From Eucommia ulmoides (Eukaryota > Streptophyta > Magnoliopsida > Garryales > Eucommiaceae): 64,000 nt of DNA. The position numbers were made by a program, and so were the translations under genes. This document shows positions 24,716 through 39,700 of this stretch, one piece after another (positions within the stretch are counted from its first letter, which is position 1; every line of letters begins with the position of its first letter). The notes under the pieces are model-generated. The model was not told the origin of the DNA and did not search any database. It saw only the letters and a program-made list of their open reading frames with translations. The stretch lies in NCBI GenBank assembly GCA_016647705.1, contig CM028335.1, positions 35,230,212 through 35,294,211 of the forward strand, given 5' to 3'.

Positions 24716-27700
24716 GTCAAACATATATGACTAAATTTTATTTTATTTTGGGTTCTTTTGATTTTTTTTTTTTTGGGTTTTCTAATCTAAAAAAAGAATG
24801 GTTCGTAATTGTGTTGAGAGTGATTCTTGTTTCTTGTTATGATGTACAGTTTGCAAAGGAGAATCCAGGCGAGATGAATTTGGTGGGAAGTGAAGAAAGT
24901 ATGGTTAGTGAGGAAAGAGTGGCGAGCACATTGAGAAGGGCATTAAGATACTACTCTACTCTTCAAGCTGAGGATGGGCACTGGCCTGGTGATTACGGTG
25001 GTCCGTTGTTCCTTCTTCCAGGCCTTGTAATTAACACTCCGTCTCCTACCTGTTACTTTTTATTTATTTTTGAAAAATTGTATATTATATGCTGAGATCA
25101 TCTTTAATCTCATCAGGTGATTGGGTTATATGTGATGGGGGTGTTGCATGTTGTTTTGACGGAAGAACATCGGAGGGAGATGCGACGATATCTATATAAC
25201 CATCAGGTAATTATCATTTTTTATTTTTCTAATCCGCGCTTGATTCCATGGAAAACTAGAGCAATAATTTCACTTTTTTTTTTCTTTGTATCGTACGAAA
25301 TTTAATATTTTATAAAAAAAAATATTAACAAACGTGTCTGCCCTTTCTTCTTATGTTTTTTTTAAAAATATTTCACTTTTCCATCAATGTCAAAAAAAAA
25401 AAAAAAAAAAAGTGTGATGTCATTTTATTGACTATGTATAGCTAAAAAATTCAATTTAAAAACAAATAACTTTATTATTTAGATAGTGAAATAAAAAGAT
25501 TAATTTTAATATTTAATCGAGTATTCTAACAAAAATATTTTTTGAGAATATACAAACAAATTTAGATAGTGGAAGTACTAAATTATAAAGGAAAAAATAA
25601 AGATAGAAAGTTGTAGAGAGCGAAATATTTTAGATAGAGATAAACTTTTATTCAACCTATAATTATTTAAAAAGATAAAGAAAATAAAAACTAGTATTTA
25701 ATACATTCAACCTTAATTTTATGAAACTATAAATCTGAAATCACTTAGTAAAAATATTAGTCTCATAAAAGAATCAATATTTAATTGTCCATCAAAACAT
25801 TGAATTCAACAATATCTCCATTTTTATGATGAGAATTAACTTCAAATTTTTTTCACAAATATAATATAACCATACTCCCCCTAAATCCGATGACGAGTAT
25901 TTAAACTCATTTAAGCACTATTAGTGAAAACATTTTAGAAATTCAATTTCTCCAATATAATCTCCAAACGATTTCTCCCCATTTATAAATGCATTGCTTA
26001 GGTGAAAAAAATTCCCTAAACATCAACTTCTCCTCTTTTGTTTTCTCAAAAAGTGGGGGTCGAAGAATCAAAATATTACTCTAGGCATACATCGTTATGC
26101 CTAGTCATACCTAAATCTCGAATAATTTTCACGAATTGATCTTTGGCTAGAGGTTTAATAAAAATATCAGCAAGTTGATTGAAGGTATCAACATATTCAA
26201 TAGATACATCTATTTTCTGAATGTGATCATAAATAAAATGATGTCGAATCTTTATATGCTTAGTTTGTGAGTGTTATGTTGGATTTTTACTTAAGTAAAT
26301 AGCACTTTTATTATCACAATAGATAGAGACTTCCTTCATACATATCCTAAAATCATATAATTGTTACTTAACATATAGAATTTGAGCACAATAATTACCA
26401 GCTGCCATATAATCTGCCTCAGTTGTTAATAAGGCAATCGAATTTCATTTCTGGATTAACCATGATACCAAGGCATGTGCTAAAAAGTGACATGAACCGC
26501 TTGTACTTTTACGCTCAGCTTTGCATCCATCAAAATCAGCATCAAAGTAACTAATTAATTTAAAGTCACTCCTCCTAAGATACCATAATCCTAGATCACT
26601 TGTCCCTTTCCAATATCGAAAGATTCGCTTGACAGCTATTAGATGTGATTCTTTCAGACAAGACTGAAATCTTGTCCACAAGCATACACTAAACATTATG
26701 TCAGGTCTACTAGCAGTAAGATATAACAAACTACCAATCATACCTCGATATATTTTCTATTTGACATTTTTGCCCGTATTGTCTTGTTTCTATTTTTGTA
26801 GTTGTTGCCATGGGAGTTTTGTACTCTTTAGCACCATCCAAGCCATATTTTTTCAGTAACCCTTTGGTATACGTGGATTAATTAATAAAGATCCCATTAT
26901 TTAGTTTGCTTAATTTATAACCCGAGAAAGATGATTAATTCTCCCATCATGCATATTTGAAACTCAACCTATATAGTCTTAGCAATCTTTTGACAAAAAT
27001 CTCCATTAGTAGATCTGAATCTAACATCATTCAAATATATTTGTACTAATAGGATATGAGACTCATTTTCATTGATAAAAAATGTTATATCGCTAAGACC
27101 CCGTCGAAAATCATTTTTGATTAAATATCGGCTAAGTCTCTCACACCAAGCTCGGGGAACTTGTTTGAGTCCATACAAAGCCTTCCGAAGTTTAAACACA
27201 TGATCAGATAATTTATCATTCTCAAACTCCGATGGTTGTTTGACATAAACTTTCTCTAATAGAAAGCCATTCATGAATACACTTTTGACATCCATTTAAT
27301 ATAATTTAAAATCTCGAGGACATGCAAATGCCAATAACATTCTAATAGCTTATAATCTAGTCACAAGTGAATACGTCTCGCCCTAATCAATTTCCTCTTC
27401 TTAATTATAATCTTGTGCTACTAATCTTTCTTTACTTCTAATTACCATACTCATTTCATTCTTTTTATTATGATAAACCCATTTAGTATCAATAACAGGA
27501 TGAAAGTTAGGTATAGGAGCTAGTGACCAAACTTTATTGTGCTCAAATTGAACTAACTCCTCTTGCATTGCAGAGATCCAAGACCCATCAGTTAAAGCCT
27601 TATTAACATTCTTAGGCTCAATTTGAGATAAGAAAGTAAGATTAATGTACGCCGAAAGATTCTACTATCCTTCGCGTATATGAATACTCGCAAGTGTACG

Positions 27701-30700
27701 AGTTTAAAGTTTTAGTATAGTGTGATCGTTAAGATTGGATTATCGTATCCACAGGGATTGGTGTCGTTACTATTGAATACCGCGTTTGTTGTGACCTAAC
27801 TTTATTTAGACGAAAAACAAATGTATCTAATTAATTATTCTATTACTAATATAACCTAAATTAACTACATTAATATACTAATATGTTTTAGGGTGAAGAA
27901 TTGCCTAGGGATTAATGTGTTTACAAATACGTGTTCGATCTCGATTTACTCACGTTTATGGTGTTCGACCTATTTGACAATCTTGGTAAGTAAACTCCAC
28001 CGCCACCTCTCCTGAGTGTAAGACGGGGAAATACATGACTTTGAATCAACGAAGAAGTCCCCCTCAACGTCTTAAAGACCCTAGGTCATGTGAGTCTCGC
28101 CCAACGTCATTGATTGCACACAATCCAACTCCCTCCCGGGTTATTGGATCGTTGCGTTGTATTTACCCTATTGACAATCTCTGTTCTAAAACTCCCTTGC
28201 CATCTCTCCCGAATGTAAGACGAGGGATATAACGTAACTTCGAGTTAACGAAGAAGTCCCCCTCAATGTCTTAAAGACCCTAGATAGCGTGAGTCTTACC
28301 CTAATATCATCGATTGTTCATGATTCAAACCCCGATTCGGTTATAAAATCATGGCGTTTGTTTACCCAAATTCGAATCCAGGGTTAGTCAAAATCCCGTA
28401 TTCTCCATTTATCAATCCAAGCATAATAAACAAACAATACGATAAACACAATCAAACTACGAAGAACAATCACAAATGAAACACCGAAATCATCCAAACA
28501 ACGTATTTATAAATATAGTGTTAATCCCTACTACAATCCATATTTAACTCGTGGTCATAACCGTATAATAAATAAAATCAATCTAAACATGCTCACAACA
28601 TCCTAAGTTAAAGAAATAAGGAAAAACAATCGAATAACTTAGCCTTGTCCGAAGATAAACCGCTAAGAACGCTCAACGATCGATTCGCCGTCTTCTCCAC
28701 TTCGGGATGTGAGCTCCACATCTAAAACTCCTAAACCATAGCCTAAATATGGCCTAAGGTGCTCAAAAAACCAAGAGAGACCGAAGAAGGAGGAGGAGAT
28801 GGATATTTATAGGCAAAAGATCTCAAAATATCTAAATAAATATCAAGGTTGTGCAGAGGGTTTCCACCTTGGCGAAGGGATCCTCCGCCTAGGCAGAGGT
28901 AGGTCGGTTGGTGACCACCTAGGTGATGAAGACAGTGGTGGATGTGGAAGAACATTTTGCTGGATTTCCGCCTAGGCGGTAGATTTCTCCACCTAGGGGA
29001 TGGGCTGTTAATAGCCTACTTTGATTTCTCTGCTGGATTTCTGCCTAGGCGATGGATTTCTCTGCCTAGGCAGTGGTCTGTCAGTAACATATGCTCTTTT
29101 CTCAACTTCTTCACCGCCTAGGCGGTGGGCCTGTTTCACAAATTTGCCTCCATGCTTGTTTTTTCCATCGTTCTTCGATCGCTTTTGGTTCGATCTCATC
29201 GTTTTCGCTCCAGTTTCTTATTTTTTTACCCCACACACCTGATTTATACAAAAAGTAATAAAACTAATTAAAATGTAATAAAATACTATTTAAACGCTCG
29301 AAAATTAACTTAATTCGGTTTGAAAATACGTAAGTGGATCACACCTATCAATTAATTATATCCCTAAGAGAGGATCTTGTACTTGCACCATCTTTTCGAA
29401 ATTACCAATAATTTCTTTTACCAAATATCCCTGAATTGTCTTTATAGCTTGTGGTAAAGTCGTTTCTTCACATTTTGGTTCCCTATTCTTTGGATTTGAT
29501 GGTTCATTTCCTGCATCATGATCAAGTCCTTGATTGTTTTGCTTAGTCAATTTACTTGCATCATCATCATCCAAAACATTTCTCGAGGCAAGTGGATCGT
29601 ATTCCTCAATTATAACATGCATAGACTCTTCCATAACTAAATAACGTTTATTATAAATTCTATTTGCTTTACTATCCGAAATGTACCCGAGGAAAATATC
29701 ATAATCATATTTTTCATCAAACTTACCCAAATTATCCTTATCATTTAAAATAAAATATTTATACCAATTTTTTTTTTAAAATATGATATATTTGGAATTT
29801 ACCCATTCCAAATCTCATAAGGGGTTTTATTAAAACCTATTCAGATAGATACTCTATTAATAACATGGCAAACAGTACTTACTGCTTCAGCCTATAAATA
29901 TTTAGGAAGACGATTTTCATTCAGCATTGTTCTGGCCATTTCTTGAAGCGTTCTGTTCTTTCTCTCGCAACACCATTTTGTTGTGGTGTTCTTGGTGAAG
30001 AAAAGTTATGAGCATACTCATGCTCATCACAATAACTTTTGATTTCAACATTCTTAAATTCTTTGCCTCTTTCACTACGAATTTTAATAATGCACGAATG
30101 TTTCTTATTTTGCACACGTTTACAAAATTTAGAGAAAATAAAAGCAACTTCACTATTCTTAGCCAAGAAGAAAAAACCCATGTTAGTCTAGAATACTCAT
30201 CAACAATAACGAATGCATAAAATTTACCTCCTAAACTAGCAATGGAATTCGAACCAAATAAATCAAGATGAAACAATTCAAGACATTTCGATGTAGATGA
30301 ATGCAACTTCTTCTTAAATGATGACCTAAATTGCTTACCTAGTTAACATGCATTAGACACTTTATCCTTCACATACTTTAATCCAGGCAAACCATGTACA
30401 AGACTCTTCTTAGACAAATTCAAAATCAACTCCATACTAGCATAACCAAGACGTCTATGTCATAACCAACTATTCTCAAATAATGCATTTAAATAAGATA
30501 CATTTTGAGCTGAAAAATCATCAAATGAACATGTATAAACATTTTCAAAATATGATGCAATAAGTAATATGCTACTATCATGTCCATTCTTAATAATGCA
30601 CCTATTATAATCAAATACTACATTATAACCCTTATCACATAATTAACTAATACTAAGAAAATTATGTTTAAGACCGTTTACTAATAACACATCTTCAATA

Positions 30701-33700
30701 GTAGTGGACCCATTACCGATATTACCTATACCGATAATTTTACCCTTGTGTTGTCCCCAAAAGTCACATGACCTCAGTTTTTAGGTTTGAAAGATGTGAA
30801 TTTAGATTTGTCACTCGTCATGTGCCGAGAACAATCACTATCCAGGAACCATTTTTTCTTTCTTATTGATTCTTTCAGAATAACATCCAATGAACACCTC
30901 AAATAGTTCCTAAATGGTACCAAATCTAAGTGGGTCCGATCTTGTTAGTCGGGACAATTTTAGTTCTTTTAGGAACCCAAACTTGTCTACACTTAGATAT
31001 TTAAAAAAAAAAAATTATTTATGGTATGTCCCCACAATGTTACATTTAAAACATCTAATAAGATTTTTAGTTTCAGAAAAGAATTTGTGAAATCTCTTTA
31101 TTTATTATTTTTCTGAAAACTAATTCCAACTTTATAAAAATTCCTCTTGAACTCCCAAAAAACATTTTCAAATTATTTTCCCTACCCGTAAATTTGAGAA
31201 CAATAGAATGTAAATCCGAAATATTGGATTTTAATTTCTTGTTTTCAGATTCAAATTTATTCACTTGCTTGTTAAGTGTGTTAATTGTACTTTGTGGGAC
31301 ATTAATTTGTGAACACTAGTTTTTATAATCATGCGTTAGTTCTTGATAAACAAAAAATAACTCATCAAAATCTAAAAGACAACAATTAGAGCATTGTGTT
31401 ACCTCATCTCCGGTGGCCATCAAACCAGCATGGACGAATCATTACTGCTCGATTTTTCTGAGCTACTCGACTTCGAGTCATCCCAGGTGGCTTTTATAGA
31501 TTTCTTCTTACTCTTCTTCACCTTTTTCTATTCCTTATTTTTATTCTCTTTTTCCTTCTTTGGCTCGAGACAATTGGATTGAAAAATGACCGGTCTTGTG
31601 ACAATTGAAGCATTCAACATTATTCATGTTGAAGTTTTTCTTTCCACGGAATGTTTATCGGGTCATTTTCAAACAAGTTTAGTGAGAAGCGCCACATCTA
31701 TTTCTTGCTCCTTGTCAGGATTAATGTCATCACTATTGTTGTCTTCCTCATTCTTTTGAGCTTTCACTGCCAATAATTTCTTTTTGCTATTTCCTTATTT
31801 ATCCTTATATCCTCAAATAACTGTCTCATGGGTCATTAGGCTACCAATAAGTTCATCAATAGTATATACTATGAGATCCTTAGATTTCTCGATTGCAGTC
31901 ACCTTTAACTCCCAAACTTTAGTCAATGATCTTAGAATTTTGCATACTTTGTCCTCCATAGAATAAGGTTTTCCGAGTTGACTAAGGTTGTTGCAGATAT
32001 TATTGAATCTCGTGTACATATCTAGAATTGATTCTATAGCACCCATTCTGAATAGCTCAAATCGACAAACCAAGGCATTGATTTTGGACTGTTTCATCTG
32101 ATTTGTTCCTTCGTGTATGATTTGTAATGTTTCTCACATTTCTTTAACTGATCCACAACATGAAACCCTGCAATATTCATTTGCATCTAAAGAACAAAAC
32201 AAAATATTAATGACTCGAGAATTGATAGATAGTTTCTATTTATCCGAAAGAGTCAACTGTTCCTTCTTCTTAATCACTCAATTCTCCGTAGGAATGAATG
32301 GACCATCTTCAATGGCTAACCACACATCATAGTTGGTGACTTGAAGAAAAACAATCATTCTGTCCTTCCAGAATGAATAGTTATCACATGCGAACAAAAA
32401 TGGACGATGTATAGATTGCCCCTCACATAGAGAGTTTACATGGTGCGCCATGTGATCTTTTTAGCTAGGATGTTAAGCTAAATGAGCTAAACCAACTCTG
32501 GTACTAATTGCTTGCCCAAATATCTATCCAAGAGGGGGTGAATTGAATACTTACAAAAATTTAAACAATTAATTCAAACACAAATAACCAATCCTAAATC
32601 AATTATTATCTTGTTACGCAACAAAAATTTGTTTTATAAGTGCACATCTAAATAACAGAAAATCAAATAATATATCTGGTTCGGTAAGTTACTCTTACCT
32701 ATATCTAGTCTCTTGAGTTCCACAGAGATTCGCAATCCACTAAACCTTTGATTCATTTCACATATAGGAAGCAAACCCTTACAATCTTTTTACAGGCTGA
32801 AGGCTAACCTAATTCTTTTTCAAGGCTCAGAATCAAACCCTAACTATCCTAATTTTTTTCGCAGGCTTAGAATCAACCTTTACACACCTGATTCTTTTAC
32901 AGGCTCAAAATTAACCTATCATTCTATATCTTCTCCTTTTTGCAGGCTTAGGAAGAACCTTTACAATCACAATTTAATTATATTATAGCAAGAAATAAAA
33001 CCTAATATTTTCAAGGAAAAAAACTAATCAAATCTTTTTGCAGGACAAATATCAAACCCTAATATTTTTCGCAGGAAAAAGATCAAAACCATAGCTACCT
33101 TGATTAGACGCTGACCTAAATGTGTCTAATCCGCTCAAATTCGCAAGTACAAAAAAAAAATAGCTAGTTTTTCCCCACAAGGAGCTTCATCACCACAATA
33201 AAAATATACTCGATTAATGTCCTGAATAATAACTACGTGATAGATATAATGTGAGGCAAATAAATTTGATAAAAAAAAACAATGGATAACACACAAGTAG
33301 CATGTAATAAGAGTTTTCAATAAAAATTGTATAAAAGATTTTCAAGAATTAAGTTCAAAAATAATTTTTCTAAAACACTTTAACCAAGCAATAAAGAGAG
33401 CTTGGAATTATCTCACCAAGATTCATCGAAAGTAATAATGATTCGCAAAAAGGAACACAAACCGGTGACACAAACAACGTGCACTTCAAATCAAGAACTT
33501 TGAATATAATCTTACCTATAAATGTCACACCACACCCTGGGGCCACGAAGCCCAAGGCCGGGCGTGACATCGACTTTATATTACCTAACCATGCAACAAA
33601 TATACAAACATATACTTATGTAAAAAAAAAAAAAAAAACAATTCAAAAACATTTACCAATTTTAAAATTCAGACATACACATATCCATATATCCACAACC

Positions 33701-36700
33701 CAAACTACAAAAAGAAACCGAACCTTTCATAGTTCACACCAGTTCGGCAAAATCCTCCAAAAACGATATCACCCTCTGACTCTATCTAGTGTCAGTAGTG
33801 GATATGTCTTTAGCTGTGGTTCCCAAGACCAATTTTTTTTTTTTTTTTTTGGCACCAGTACATGTTTGTATATTTGTTGGATGGTTAGGTAATATCAAGT
33901 CGACGTTACGCCCGGCCTTGGGCATCGAGGCTCGGGGTGGGGTGTGACAATAAATATTAGCAATAATATATCTCTTAGAAAGCACAAATCTAATTGTTCT
34001 TGATGTATTAAAACTCAATCCTACATGTCTCTATTAGTAAAACTAAAACTAAACCTCCAATGGCTAGTTTTCAAATATTATGTCATTAAATGACACCCCA
34101 AAACCCCATATATCATATATGCTCAAGATAGATCTTTTTCATTTAAAAATATTCTTGAAAAATCTCATTTTGGTTCTTAAAATATTTTTAAATTGAAATC
34201 TATTAAAATAGAAAGAATTAAATCACTTTAAGTAAAAGAATATTAAAATAAATGGACCAAATAATTAGGGATCACATATCACATAGTAGTTAACGAAAAT
34301 AATTCAAATTCCCTTAAAAACATCATTTGGAATCATAAAAACCGGATATGATTGACCAACGCAGATCGATCAACATTTCTAACTAACCAGGAAGGTCAAC
34401 TGGCTTATTGTCGTTGGTTAACCGACTAGTCACAATGGTCAATTTGTTGGCTGTTGTGCTGGTTCGTTTAGTTGACCAAGTTTCTCAGTCAGTTGATTGA
34501 TTAGACCAGAAGGTCTATTCTCCATCCCATTTCAGCTATTGTTCGCATCGGTTGACCGACCCATTTTGTTGGTTGACCGAATGGACTAGTAGGTCACCTA
34601 TTTCATTTCCAAAACACACTATTTTGCTTAGGCGACCGACCCCTTTCGCCGGCGGATCAAATTGAACAAAAAACTTATCATTTTAAGCATTAAAATCAAT
34701 TTTTTAATTAGATCCCTAACCAAAACTCTTTCAAATATTTTAGTGCAACAAAAAACACATTTTAAAGTCCTAAATTAATCACAACATATATAAGATTAAT
34801 TCATTTTAAAATATCGTACATGATCCTAATTCGGGTTGCATAAGAATATATAAGTAAATTGTTGGTTTCACCTAGTTGTCTTCAATATTTTCAAAACTCT
34901 TCACGTCTTCATCATTTTCATTTTGTACCCGTTACATTTTCTTTGACGATTCTTCTTCAACGATTCCTTTTCTTAATTTTATAGAACTATAAATCTAAAA
35001 TCACATAGTAAAAACATTAGTCCCATAAAAACATCAACACATAATTTTTCATCAAAATATTAGATTCGACACTACTGTATTAGAATTACATACTTATGAA
35101 TTTCAGTACATTCTAAATTTCGAAAACTTTATAATTCATATGCCAAATATATTGTTAATACTTCAACTAAATTAGAATTGGTAGAAACACAGTCTAGTTG
35201 TTAACAAATAATCGAAGTTGAGTTTAGGGTGTTAAGCGTGTTGACTCTCCCTTCCCCCCTTTCTTTATTCTTAAAGACGGGCCGACAACAAAAAAAAAAT
35301 TAAAATAGAAAAATAAATAATTAGAAAAACAAAAGAGTTAACATGATTAGCACTCATTGAGCTCACAATCGAAGGCCAACTCCATTGGTCGTAATATATG
35401 AAATGTAGAGTTCTTAACCTTCTTAATTATTATTTTTCATCTATTTTTACTAAAAAATAAGTGGGTTTGGAAAATTTTCCAAACTCATATAAGCCGGGTT
35501 TGGTACTCCTAGCTTTAATATAGCTCAAAGTACCAACCCGACTTACCCATCGTTTATGTTTTTATTTTTTTTGTAAACCGAAGGTTGCACCTCCGGCTAT
35601 TATGTCCTGATAATTATTTATAAAATATTCAAGACTGACTTCATTCCCTTCCCATTTTTTTTCAATCGAAATCGAGCAAAATTGTTTCCTTTTTATACCC
35701 AAAATCTCGAAACTTAACCCTACTCTTTTTCTCCTCTTTTGTATATCTCTGAATCCAAAATTTCTACTCCCATCTTTACAAAATTCCCTTATATATATGT
35801 AAGGCAAAATTTGACAGATCAAACATATTTCAAAAATTTCAGAGAAAGTGCACAGGCACACGAGGAAATCGATTTATAACTAAGACTAACTAATGAAGAA
35901 ATATTGTTGAAGGCATTTAAGGTTCAGAACACAAGTTATCATTTGATTGATATTTTGGCTAGGATTTAGGAGTTGCTAGCACAATGGATCAAAAGGCAAA
36001 AGCTGGAGGTGTTAGAGTTGGATCTGGGTACGGAGAAACAGAGAGAGATGATTGTGTCAGCAGAAGTCCTTGGAAGGAGAGGTGGTAGTGGACCACGGAT
36101 ACTAGAGAGAAAAAGAGTCGAGAGAGAGAAAGTAGTAGTAAGTGTATATATTTGTGTTTTGATTTTACATTGTTGGTGGGAGATTCAATGTTGGTCCAAG
36201 ATTGTCCAATTCCGAAATTTGGCTTTCCCACCATTATTTTTGTACGAAGAATGCTGTACCTTCAACTTCATGGCCTCTATACCCGGAGGTAGAACCTCTG
36301 ACTTTACTAGCCATGAAGCCAGAGGTACAACCTCTGGCATACAAAAATTAATAAATGAAAAAACGATAGGTAAACCGGGTTCGGTGCTCTAGGCTATAAT
36401 ATAGCCAGGAGTACCAAAACCGACTTATATGAATTTGGGAATTTTCTAAACCCACTTAATTTTCAGTAAAAAAGATAAAAAAGAATAATTAATAGGTGAA
36501 GTTTTCATGAAATGTAGATAGAACTTATATTAAATTGTGCTTTCCTTTCCTAAAATATTTATACTTTTGCAGCTTTTGTTGCAACATAATGTACTTTTTT
36601 TAAATATATAAATTTTGTCTAACAAGTTTAGTTGACTAATTTTGGTAAAAATATCATCGAAAAATACAAAAATCTCACCCAAAAAAAGTGCTATCTTTTT

Positions 36701-39700
36701 AAGCTCATTCAATAGCATAGAATCAAAAAATAAAAGAAAACATAGTTTAAAGTTTATTAGTGCAAATAATTAATGCAGAGGTACAAGAAAATATCTAAAA
36801 AATATTACATATATTGACTTATAATAGGAATACCAAGAAACGAAGAAAAGTCTTCTACCCTAATATAGATAAATATAATAATAAATATAATACCCACCTT
36901 CAAACTCAAGATGGGACCGCAAGAATTGCCGAGCGTTTCCCAACCAAAAAGTAAAAACATAAAATAGAATGCGACTTGGTAGAAAAAATCAGCAACCTGC
37001 ATGGAAGATGAAAAGAAATACGAAACAACAGTGTTATGCTAAATGTGATGACGAGTGAGATGACAATAAATTTCGATGTGCTTACTTTGTTCATGAAAGA
37101 TTGACTTACGAGTAATCCAAATCTCTCGCTTACTATCACAATATGTAGGAATGAGATGAGAAAGAGAAATACCAATATCTGCAATTAACTAATGTAAGCA
37201 AACTATCTCGGTGGTGTTGGATGTCAACGCACAATACTCATATTCTATGGAAAATTTTGCAACAACATCCTATTTCTTTCTATTCCATGAAATAAGAGAA
37301 TCATCCAAAAAAAAAAATATTGACTGAGTTGCAATATGTGGGATCATTGGCAGATTAAACATAAAAGTATGCACACAACTAGGTTAATGGAAGTAAAAGG
37401 TGCTGAAAGAGGGTGCTCAAAAATACCAAAAGATACAAAGAACAACAAGTCAAGTCAATAAACTATAGTAGGAGAAGTGACAAATTCACTGATGATATAA
37501 ACAACGTGGACAATACCTGGGTGAGTAATAGTAAGATCTATACCAAATTACAAACAATACGAAATAAGATATGATCTGGCAAATGAGGAACCATCAGAAG
37601 GTGAATATAGAACATTTACCTCTAATGAATTATCAGTTGTCCTAGTATCAATGCGACAAGCACGCTCAAGAATGTTAGTTGCATCTTATTCTGGGGAAAA
37701 AGATAGCTTTTTGGAGAAAAATATACTTCAATACCCAAAAAGTAGTGTAAATCCCTTAAGTCATTCATTTCAAACTTAAAAGATAATTCTCACTTTAATA
37801 ATACAATCTCATCAGCATTATTACTAGTTATAATCATATCATCAACATATAAAGAAAAAAAAATATGACCTGTAGTGGTACACTTTATAAAAATAGTCGA
37901 ATCATAATTATTTAGGCAAAAACCAGAAGAAGTAATCAAAATAAAGAACTTCACAAACAAAACTCGAGGTGCATGTTTAATACCATATATAGCGTTGTTA
38001 TGCCTACAAACCTTTTCAAAATTATAAAAAATGGGGAGTCATGTAAAATTCTTATCGAAGAGCGCCATTCAAGAAGGAATTTTTAGCATCTATCTAAGAA
38101 ATGTACCACGGACGAACATATGTAGCAGAAATAAGAGTACAAACAGTTGTCTGTTTTGTAACCAGAAAAAAGGCCTCCTTGTAATACATACCAAAGTGCT
38201 GAGAAAATCGCTTTTGCAACCTTTCGAGCTTTGTATCGCTCAATTGACCCATTAGACTTGGTCTTAATATTGTAGACCTAACAAAAATCAATTATACTTT
38301 TACTAGGAAGTAAAAATATAAAATCTCAAGTACCCATCTTTATAAGGACAAAGGCTTGGAGAGAGTTCCTTAGCCATAGCTGGCTACCAAAAGGAATTAT
38401 TAGTTGCCTCTTTATAAGGGCAAAGACTTGGAGAGACAATAAATAAATGCTAAACATAAAGAAAAATAACAAGAGTAAACAAAATTGGACGTATGAATGG
38501 ACTTACAAATGCACTAAGGATACCCAAAAGGAGGATCCACAATCTTATAACATGCTTGGTTAGTCGTTAGAGGGAAAGGAACATTAAAAACATTAGTACC
38601 AAAATTAATATTACAAACCTTGTGAGAATAATATAGAGAAAGATTCGCAATAGAAACATGAAGAAGATAAGCGATAATAAGTTAGTATATGTAGTGTATG
38701 GGTTTAGATGAGATAAATTATTTGTTTCATCAGAGAAATGGTTAATATGAATGAGATCAGATTTAATCAAAGTTGTGTGCAGTAGAAAGAATAGAGAAAA
38801 AAAGGTATATGGTCAAGAAACATATCATGACGGACACATATAATTTTTGTGCAACTTGATGAAAACAGTGATATACCTTTTCTCCCTCACCATAACCTCG
38901 AACGACATAAATAGTAGAACGAGAAGATAACTTACGATGCTCTACAACCCGTCGAAGAACAAAATAAGTATAACCAAATACTCTAAATGAAGAATAATTA
39001 AAAGCATGCCCATATATCTTTTCAAATGAATATAGACCTAAAGAGTGAGAAGATGAATCTTATTAATTGACTTCACAACATTAAGGATTGCTTCTTTCCA
39101 AATTGCACTAGGAATATGAGTAGACAGTAAGAGAGAGCGAACAATTTCAACAATGTGTTTATGTTACCTTTGTGCAACACCATTTTCCTTGAGAGTGTTA
39201 ACAGACATGATTTTGTGAAGATTTTTATCTAAAATAATCAGTTTATAGAAATGATTAAAAGGGTACTCTTCACACAAATCACATTTAAAGCCCTCAAAAA
39301 GAAATTTTTTGACTCTTAATAAGAACTCTAAATTTTTGAAAATACCAAATAATTGTAATGGCGTTTCATAAGATATACTCAATAATAACTAGTGTAATCA
39401 TTATTGAAAGAAACATCATATAGAGACCTTTATTTTATAGTAATTGGGAAAAGTCCTCACACATCAGAATGAACCCGATCAAATAATACAAAAGAAGAAC
39501 AAACACTTTGATTAAAAGGTAAAACACATAATATTTCTTGTTTATAGCCACTACAATTAGAAATATCACACCCTGGCAATTTTTTTAATGTTCACATAGA
39601 CACTAAGTACTATAAATGAGACAAAGAAGTATGACCAATAAGAGAATTCCATAAATAAAAACTAGAGGAGTATGAAGTCAAATAAAAATATAACAAGTCA

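Larger units (their letters stand above)
25700..35071 (-). mobile_element. Long-LTR Copia element (family A) antisense in OSC intron 3, nested and 3'-truncated
   Basis: Read on the minus strand: 5' LTR 35071 to 32509; primer site resembling TGGTATCAGAGC (tagtaccagagttgg) around 32491-32507; gag about 32400-31600; integrase 30306-29356; an inserted solo LTR B at 27646-29350; reverse transcriptase 27295-26969; RNase H 26741-26445; and only about 110 bp of the 3' LTR ending at 25811. Numerous stops and frameshifts make it inactive. Long LTRs and the gag type suggest a SIRE/Angela-like Copia, which is inference. Confidence 0.88.

Noticed and set aside
33479-34018. 137- and 78-codon frames on opposite strands with similar sequence
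   Set aside because: They are the two inverted arms of the foldback element read from each side.
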